From NCBI GenBank assembly GCA_012729575.1, contig JAAYCW010000034.1:1-48554 (forward strand): 48,554 bases of DNA, written 5' to 3'. The position numbers were made by a program, and so were the translations under genes. Shown in pieces: positions 43,435-48,554 of the stretch. Origin of the DNA: Actinomycetota bacterium. Lineage in GTDB: Bacteria; Actinomycetota; Thermoleophilia; RBG-16-64-13. How positions within the stretch are numbered: position 1 is the first letter of the stretch; each line of letters begins with the position of its first letter. The notes under the pieces were generated by a model. That model did no database searches, was not told the DNA's origin, and saw only the letters and a program-made list of their open reading frames with translations.

Positions 43435-44274
43435 ATGGCGCGTCTGAGCCTACTGATCGATGTGACCAAGTGTAGCGGGTGCCACAACTGTTTCTTGGCC
43501 TGCCGTGACGAGTTCTACGGTAACGACTACACCCCCTACTCCGCTCCCCAGCCTCTTGAGGGGCAGTTCTGGATGCAGATCAAGGAAGTCGAGCGGGGCA
43601 CCTATCCAAAGCCGAAGTTGGACTACATACCGCTCCCTTGTTTGCACTGTGAGGAGGCGCCCTGCGTAGCGGCGGCTGCGGATGGGGCTGTGTACCGCCG
43701 CGCAGACGGAATCGTGATCATCGATCCCGAGAAGGCCAAAGGGCAGAAGGACATCGTGAATTCCTGCCCGTATCGGGTGATCTTCTGGAACAAGGAACTC
43801 GAGATCCCCCAGAAGTGCACTCTTTGCGCCCACCGGCTGGACGAAGGTGAGAAACAGCCCCGTTGCGTGGAAGCCTGCCCTACGGGTGCCCTTGTATTCG
43901 GCGATCTGGACGATCCGGAGAGTGAGATCGCGAAGCTCTCGGCCTCTCTGGATGTGGAGGTCTATCATCCCGAGTATGCTTCTCTGCCGACGGTCAAGTA
44001 TGTCGGTATCCCCAAGCGCTTCATTGCGGGTGAGGTAGTACGTCGGGACGTTCCAGGCGAGTGTGCCGAGGGGGTGAAGGTCACGCTCGAAGGCGGTGGT
44101 GTCAGTTTGGAGACCCTGTCCGACAGCTACGGCGATTTCGAGTTCGACGGGTTGGAGAAGAACACCGATTATCGAGTGGGCGTCGAGTGCGATGGCTATG
44201 CGCCGATGATCATTGAGGTCTCCACGCAGACGGATGTCGATCTGGGGGAGATCGTTCTCGAACCGTTCGACTGA
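43435..44274 (+). CDS. bthL: Pyrogallol transhydroxylase beta (FeS) subunit
   Basis: This 279-residue subunit pairs with athL. An N-terminal FeS region (C13, C16, C19, C23) is followed by CLHCEEAPCVAAAADGAVY, where the fourth Cys is lost, then DPEKAKGQKDIVNSCPY, which lacks the CxxC of a third ferredoxin motif, and CTLCAHRL with CVEACP. The same losses occur in the Pelobacter small subunit, as I recall its sequence, which leaves three clusters. Residues from about 200 form the carboxypeptidase-regulatory-like beta domain. ATG follows GGGAGGG. The thiolase gene comes 58 nt later on the same strand. Confidence 0.87.
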   Translation: MARLSLLIDVTKCSGCHNCFLACRDEFYGNDYTPYSAPQPLEGQFWMQIKEVERGTYPKPKLDYIPLPCLHCEEAPCVAAAADGAVYRRADGIVIIDPEKAKGQKDIVNSCPYRVIFWNKELEIPQKCTLCAHRLDEGEKQPRCVEACPTGALVFGDLDDPESEIAKLSASLDVEVYHPEYASLPTVKYVGIPKRFIAGEVVRRDVPGECAEGVKVTLEGGGVSLETLSDSYGDFEFDGLEKNTDYRVGVECDGYAPMIIEVSTQTDVDLGEIVLEPFD

Positions 44275-44332
44275 TGCGGACGCGTCGGTGTGTGACCGAT
44301 TGACTGTAGAAAGACTAGTGAAGAAAGAGGCC

Positions 44333-45529
44333 ATGGAAGAAGTAGTAGTTGTAAGTGCGGTGAGAACAGCGGTTGGCAAACTAGGCGGCGGTCTGAGAGA
44401 CGTCGAGCCGGAAGACCTGGCGGAGCTAGTCATCCGGGAGGCCATGGCACGGGCGCGTGTCGAGCCGGGCGAAGTCGATGAGGTGATCATGGGCCAGGCC
44501 AAACAGAGCGCCGATGCGGCCAACCTAGCCCGGGTAGCGGCGCTGAAAGCCGGTATACCGGTAGAGGTACCCGCCTACACCGTCATGCGTCAGTGCGGAT
44601 CGGGTCTTCAGAGTGTGCATAACGCTGCTCAGGCCATCATGATCGGTGAAGCCGACATCGTTGTGGCCGGCGGTGTCGAGAGCATGAGCAAGGCTCCCTT
44701 TTACTTGAGGGATGCCCGCTATGGCTATCGCGCGGGTAACGGTCTGCTGCTTGACTCCAACACCGAGAGCCAGCCCAGGTCTCAGCCTTACGAAGTGTAC
44801 GGCGATCTCACTATGGGGTTGACCGCGGAAAACCTGGCGGAGCGGTACGGCATCACCCGCGAAGAGTCGGATGCTTTCTCTTTGCAGAGTCAGGAGCGTG
44901 CATTCGCGGCCATCGAGTCGGGACGGTTCAAAGACGAGATCATCCCGGTGGAGATCAAAAAGAAGAAGAGCACCGTGGTCTTCGACACCGATGAGCATCC
45001 GCGCAGAAGCACCCTAGAGGGCTTGGCCGCTCTGCCGCCTGCGTTCAAGAAGGGTGGTCAGGTGACTGCCGGGAACTCGTCCGGTCGTAACGATGGGGCG
45101 GCTTGTACCGTGGTCATGTCGGCCAAGGAAGCGGGCAGACGGGGCATCAAGCCGATGGTGGTGATTCGTGGCATGGGTGTGGCGGGAGTGTCGCCGGACA
45201 TCATGGGCCTGGGACCGGCCCCCGCTTCGCGCCTCGCTCTTAAGCGGGCAGGTCTGACCTTTGACGATATGGGCCTCATAGAACTGAACGAGGCCTTTGC
45301 GGCGCAGTCTCTGTCGGTCATCAAGGAACTGAGCATCGGAGACCGCATGGACGTCCTCAATGTGAACGGGGGGGCCATCGCTCTCGGCCATCCGATCGGA
45401 TGCTCGGGCGGCCGGGTTTTTACCACGCTGCTCTATGAGATGCAGAAGCGGGGCACGCGTTACGGTCTTGCCACGCTGTGCATCGCAGGCGGCCAAGGCA
45501 TTGCCACGGTGGTGGAAGCAGCCAATTAG
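44333..45529 (+). CDS. Acetyl-CoA C-acetyltransferase (thiolase)
   Basis: This 398-residue thiolase splits acetoacetyl-CoA with CoA to two acetyl-CoA, or condenses them. The nucleophile Cys is in CGSGLQSVHNAA, the catalytic His in NGGAIALGHPIGCSGGR and the second Cys in CIAGGQG. ATG 44333 gives the standard N-terminus MEEVVVVSAVRTAVGK after an AAAGAGG site; GTG 44318 is possible. As the last gene after athL-bthL it fits the terminal step of trihydroxybenzene breakdown through acetoacetyl-CoA. General fatty- or keto-acid metabolism is the alternative. Confidence 0.93.
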   Translation: MEEVVVVSAVRTAVGKLGGGLRDVEPEDLAELVIREAMARARVEPGEVDEVIMGQAKQSADAANLARVAALKAGIPVEVPAYTVMRQCGSGLQSVHNAAQAIMIGEADIVVAGGVESMSKAPFYLRDARYGYRAGNGLLLDSNTESQPRSQPYEVYGDLTMGLTAENLAERYGITREESDAFSLQSQERAFAAIESGRFKDEIIPVEIKKKKSTVVFDTDEHPRRSTLEGLAALPPAFKKGGQVTAGNSSGRNDGAACTVVMSAKEAGRRGIKPMVVIRGMGVAGVSPDIMGLGPAPASRLALKRAGLTFDDMGLIELNEAFAAQSLSVIKELSIGDRMDVLNVNGGAIALGHPIGCSGGRVFTTLLYEMQKRGTRYGLATLCIAGGQGIATVVEAAN

Positions 45530-45584
45530 CCGACCAAACGGCTTCGTACATACGATTCCGCGGATTTGCGGCTCACGTTCTGTT

Positions 45585-45618
45585 GTGTGGCCGGCGCTCG
45601 ATGGGGCGCGGGCCACAC
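45585..45618. terminator. Hairpin between convergent thiolase and B3/B4 genes
   Basis: GTGTGGCC (45585-45592) pairs with GGCCACAC (45611-45618); one mismatch then leads to an inner GCGC/GCGC stem. It is in the 112-nt convergent gap and could serve both strands. T-tracts are weak. Confidence 0.5.
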
Positions 45619-45641
45619 TCGCTCAAGTCTGCTGTCTCGAC

Positions 45642-46358
45642 CTAAGGCGCGAGTGAGATAAGCGGGTTCTCAGCACTCAGGTAGTCGATCCGAGTGGCGC
45701 CGCCGCAGAAGCGTTGTATCAACTCCTCCACCTCGATACAGGCTGCCTCTACTTCGTCGCGGGTCACCGGGGGCAGCCCGTCGACGTTGAACTCGATGGC
45801 TGTGGTCTCCGGGAGGGTCAGCGTGTGATTGCCTTGGCGCCAAGTCCAGCGGCGCGTGAGTACGGTGTTGCCCTCCACGAAGACGACCTCGCCCGGAAGC
45901 GGATGCTCCAACTCCTCGGAGCCGAAGGCCACGAAGTCCTCATCACCGCTTGCGAAGCGCAGTTCAATATCACCGTTCAGAAGGTCGATGGCATGGGCTC
46001 CGGCCGGCAGCAGATGCCGCAGCGACATGACGTTGCCCAGGTCAACGAGAGCGCTGATGGAAGGCAACTGGTCTCCTCTCACCGCTCGACGGACCATGGC
46101 TTCCACCGAGGAGCGGAACTCGGAAGGCTTGGCTCCGAACGCGCGATATGCCTCGCGCCAAGACCTGATCCGTGATTGCTCGGCCACCTTGTCGGGGTCG
46201 ACACGGGATCGTACCGACTCCTCCGCGTCGCGAAGCATCTGGACCAGGGCTGCCGGAGAGGGTCCGTTGGTTACCCCGTGGGCGATCACGACTCCACGCA
46301 CATATCCGGGAAAACGCTCGAATATCTCTGGCCGGATGCTATAGCTGAAGTGTTCCAT
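45642..46358 (-). CDS. B3/B4 tRNA-binding domain protein
   Basis: This 238-residue protein matches standalone B3/B4 domains related to the editing region of phenylalanyl-tRNA synthetase beta. Typical features are the helix SRIRSWREAYRAFGAKPSEFRSSVEA at about 66-92 and ALVDLGNVMSLRHLLPAGAHAIDLL at about 112-136. Such proteins are widespread and may act on mischarged tRNA or amino-acid-like ligands; the role is not settled. There is no catalytic synthetase domain. It stands alone and is divergent from the LarA gene, with a 261-nt space that shows only a weak candidate promoter (TTGTAC 46488, TAGGCT 46512) facing LarA. Confidence 0.85.
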   Translation of the reverse strand: MEHFSYSIRPEIFERFPGYVRGVVIAHGVTNGPSPAALVQMLRDAEESVRSRVDPDKVAEQSRIRSWREAYRAFGAKPSEFRSSVEAMVRRAVRGDQLPSISALVDLGNVMSLRHLLPAGAHAIDLLNGDIELRFASGDEDFVAFGSEELEHPLPGEVVFVEGNTVLTRRWTWRQGNHTLTLPETTAIEFNVDGLPPVTRDEVEAACIEVEELIQRFCGGATRIDYLSAENPLISLAP

Positions 46359-46619
46359 GGATGAGACCCACCTATGGTCGAAGTGCCGGACCCTGATTCT
46401 ATCGGAAAAGCGACCGCCAGGCAGCGGGGTGACTGTGAGCTGGATAGGCTCGAGTGAGTATCGCCATGTGGTTCACACTCCGGCGCCTTGTACCGGGGGA
46501 TTCGTGTGCGTTAGGCTGTTGTAGCATGTTTCGAGTCACATGGCCGGCGATCCTGAGGCCCGATCGAGCAGCGCGGACACGACTGACGATTCTGGCCCGG
46601 GCGGACAAGGAGAAGGTGG

Positions 46620-47912
46620 ATGCGAATCGACGTACCCTGGGGCACGGGGACGACCTCTGTTGAGTTGGATGCCGAACGGGTTACGGGCGTATTGGGGGCG
46701 AATGTCGCGACGGCCGACGATCCCGAGGAGATCTTGCGAGTGGCCATCTCGCGGCCGGAAAGTGATATGCGGAGCTTCCTGGCTCGGGCGGCCTCTCCCC
46801 TTGTTGTGGTGGTCAACGACGCGACCCGCCCTACGCCGTCGGCCGACGTTCTTCGCGTATTACGCGCCGATCTTGAGGAGTGGCTTGAACCCCCGGGTAG
46901 GGAGTTGGCCTTCGTCATAGCCACCGGGACTCATCGAGCCGCACTCCCTGAGGAGATCGATCGCATCTTTGGCAAAGAGTTCGTCGATGCCCACGCCGGA
47001 CGGATCTTCTCGCACGATTCCAAGGACAAGACACGGTTGGTGCATCTGGGGCCGACAAAGCGCGGGGTCCAGGTGTGGGTGAACCGGCTCCTGGCGGATG
47101 CCCGCAGCGTGCTGCTCATCAACTCCGTGGAGCCGCACTACTTCGCGGGTTACACGGGGGGACGTAAGTCGCTCTTTCCGGGATTGGCCGGCTATGAGAC
47201 AGTGTGGGCCAATCACAGCCTGTCAATGGAGGCCGGGTCGGAACTCCTCGCCCTGAGTGGCAATCCGGTCCACGAGGATCTCCAGGATGAGCTCGCTCTC
47301 GGTGTTCGGGGCAAGAGCGTCTACTCTATACAGCTCGTGCTCGATAAGGACCACCGGGTGGGCTTCGCGGCCGCGGGCGGGTTGGACGATACGTTCGGTC
47401 GGGCCGTGGCGGTGGCGGACAAACAGTTCGTCCTTGAGATCGACCGTCGTGTCGACTTGGTGGTGGCGGTCGCTCCTCATCCCATGGACTGCAATCTCTA
47501 TCAGACCAACAAGGCCATCCAGAGTGGAGCTTTGGCCGTCAGCGACGGGGGCATACTGATCGTGGTTTCTGAATGCCCGTTCGGTCTGGGGGAGAACCAG
47601 ACTCTCTTCGATATGCTGGCGGCAGCGGACTCGCCCGCTGAGGCGCTTGAGCGGGCCAAACGGCAGGAGTACATCTTGGGAGTCCAACAGGCGGCTCGGA
47701 TCGCCACCATCCTCGAACGGGCCGAGATCTGGACTGTCAGCACGCTTAGAGATGAGGATGTGCGGGCCATGTTCATGACGCCCTACCGCGACCTGCAAAT
47801 CGCCGTGGACCGGGCCCTGCAGCAGAAGGGACCGGAGGCGCAAGTCCTGTTCCTTACAGAGGCGAGCATCACTGTACCTCGGGTGAGGGAGGACCGTCAG
47901 CAGGACACCTGA
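46620..47912 (+). CDS. LarA-family nickel-pincer-dependent hydroxyacid racemase/epimerase
   Basis: LarA enzymes racemise 2-hydroxy acids by hydride transfer on a nickel-pincer nucleotide bound to a lysine. This 430-residue protein has the expected residues in place: Arg70 (NDATRPTP), His105 (GTHR), His173 and the cofactor Lys183 (EPHYFAGYTGGRKSLFPG) and His199 (ANHS), all within one to five positions of lactate racemase. The ATG follows GGAGAAGG. No larB, larC or larE maturation genes are nearby. The substrate could be lactate or another hydroxy acid, as LarA homologues are diverse. It converges with OsmC, with six bases between stops. Confidence 0.85.
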   Translation: MRIDVPWGTGTTSVELDAERVTGVLGANVATADDPEEILRVAISRPESDMRSFLARAASPLVVVVNDATRPTPSADVLRVLRADLEEWLEPPGRELAFVIATGTHRAALPEEIDRIFGKEFVDAHAGRIFSHDSKDKTRLVHLGPTKRGVQVWVNRLLADARSVLLINSVEPHYFAGYTGGRKSLFPGLAGYETVWANHSLSMEAGSELLALSGNPVHEDLQDELALGVRGKSVYSIQLVLDKDHRVGFAAAGGLDDTFGRAVAVADKQFVLEIDRRVDLVVAVAPHPMDCNLYQTNKAIQSGALAVSDGGILIVVSECPFGLGENQTLFDMLAAADSPAEALERAKRQEYILGVQQAARIATILERAEIWTVSTLRDEDVRAMFMTPYRDLQIAVDRALQQKGPEAQVLFLTEASITVPRVREDRQQDT

Positions 47913-47918
47913 GCTGGT

Positions 47919-48341
47919 TCAGTCCTCAACGATGCGGAACGTCGCGTGGATGGAAGTCCCCGGTCTGAGCATGGCCCAAACCGGGCATAACTGCGTTTCA
48001 GCCAGCTTCAGGGCCTGATCCACTCGCTCCCGGTCGATGCCCGACCCTCGCAACTCGAACTCCAAGTGGATGTCGGTGATGACCGTCGGATGCTCGTCGC
48101 GACGCTGTCCCTTGGCCTCAACGGTGAGACCGGCGAGCGGCAACCGCATGTGTTCCAACACCAGCGAGACGGTGCTTCCGGCGCAGACGGCTAGGCTGGC
48201 CAGCAGCATCTGGAGCGGTGTGGGCCCGAGGGTAGCTTCCTCATTCAGCGGGTAGTCGAGGCAGACGGTGTGTTCTCCGGCGTTGGCCGTGAAGCACATC
48301 CCTTCTGCGCGCACGGCGGTTACGGACAGCTCTTGCGGCAC
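47919..48341 (-). CDS. OsmC-family peroxiredoxin-like protein
   Basis: This 140-residue protein has the OsmC fold with the two redox cysteines at LAVCAGSTV (peroxidatic) and QLCPVWAML (resolving). The family reduces organic hydroperoxides or binds small thiols, useful for an anaerobe under oxidative stress. Length is typical. The ATG start has an AGGAGG-type site. It converges with the LarA gene. Confidence 0.9.
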   Translation of the reverse strand: MPQELSVTAVRAEGMCFTANAGEHTVCLDYPLNEEATLGPTPLQMLLASLAVCAGSTVSLVLEHMRLPLAGLTVEAKGQRRDEHPTVITDIHLEFELRGSGIDRERVDQALKLAETQLCPVWAMLRPGTSIHATFRIVED

Positions 48342-48513
48342 GGAAGTCCTCCTGTAAGAAGCGAAAGGCGGTAGCCCATCAGCGCAGATAACGGCACTGT
48401 ACCATCCTCTCCGACGCCGGATAATCCGATGCGATGTAGGGCTTTCTGTGCATTGAAAAGGACCTGGCCTTTGGGTATCATCCGTGTTCGCCTCCGCGCG
48501 GGGTTTCGCGTGT

Positions 48514-48554
<41 letters not shown>

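Overview
The window is high-GC DNA with frequent GTG/TTG starts, dense strand-coherent operons, a membrane-anchored cell-wall-binding-repeat protein and many oxygen-sensitive enzymes: indolepyruvate:ferredoxin oxidoreductase, an NfnAB-like bifurcating pair, an aldehyde:ferredoxin oxidoreductase (AOR) and three molybdopterin complexes. This fits a strictly anaerobic Gram-positive actinobacterium of the Coriobacteriia/OPB41 type. That placement is inference; no rRNA gene is present to fix it.

Layout. 0.1-3.6 kb: two transporters (MFS, EamA), the truncated front end of a molybdopterin oxidoreductase gene, and a GYD-domain gene. 3.7-8.9 kb: an operon of a giant protein with five tandem cyclic-nucleotide-type domains followed by an NfnA/NfnB-like pair whose large subunit carries an extra zinc-ribbon front. 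9.0-10.5 kb: arsenic methyltransferase and ArsR. 10.6-15.4 kb: cell-envelope genes (cell-wall-binding repeat protein, lipoprotein) and an operon of a CarH-like cobalamin-binding protein without a DNA-binding domain plus an FtsX/LolD-type ABC exporter. 15.5-22.8 kb: a FadR-type regulator divergent from an ADP-forming acyl-CoA synthetase and IorAB (2-oxoacid to acyl-CoA to acid plus ATP), then an MFS transporter and a decayed glyoxalase-family gene. 22.9-26.9 kb: a three-gene molybdoenzyme/NrfD/FeS complex. 27.3-34.2 kb: a plus-strand operon of a MoaD-like protein, a hydroxyacid dehydrogenase, a beta-keto acid cleavage enzyme (BKACE), two SDRs, IclR, alanine dehydrogenase and a metallo-beta-lactamase-fold hydrolase. 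34.3-36.3 kb: AOR. 36.4-45.5 kb: two divergently transcribed pyrogallol-transhydroxylase-type alpha/beta complexes around a second IclR gene, then a thiolase. 45.6-48.6 kb: B3/B4-domain protein, LarA-family racemase, OsmC and the 5' part of tRNA-Tyr.

Main interpretation. The 27-45.5 kb region looks like an anaerobic trihydroxybenzene degradation island. A transhydroxylase with all four catalytic residues of the Pelobacter enzyme (athL/bthL) would convert pyrogallol to phloroglucinol. An SDR could reduce the ring, the metallo-hydrolase could open it, the 3-hydroxyacyl-CoA-dehydrogenase-family protein could oxidise the 3-hydroxy acid, the BKACE could cleave the 3,5-dioxo acid with acetyl-CoA, and the thiolase could finish acetoacetyl-CoA. 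NfnAB-like and ADP-forming synthetase genes elsewhere in the window could supply NADPH and ATP. The transhydroxylase call rests on family similarity and residues; the step-by-step assignment is inference. A conserved 42-bp dyad found at about 27.1 and 40.8 kb, each time pointing the same way into a molybdoenzyme operon, suggests one regulator, possibly an IclR protein, controls both.
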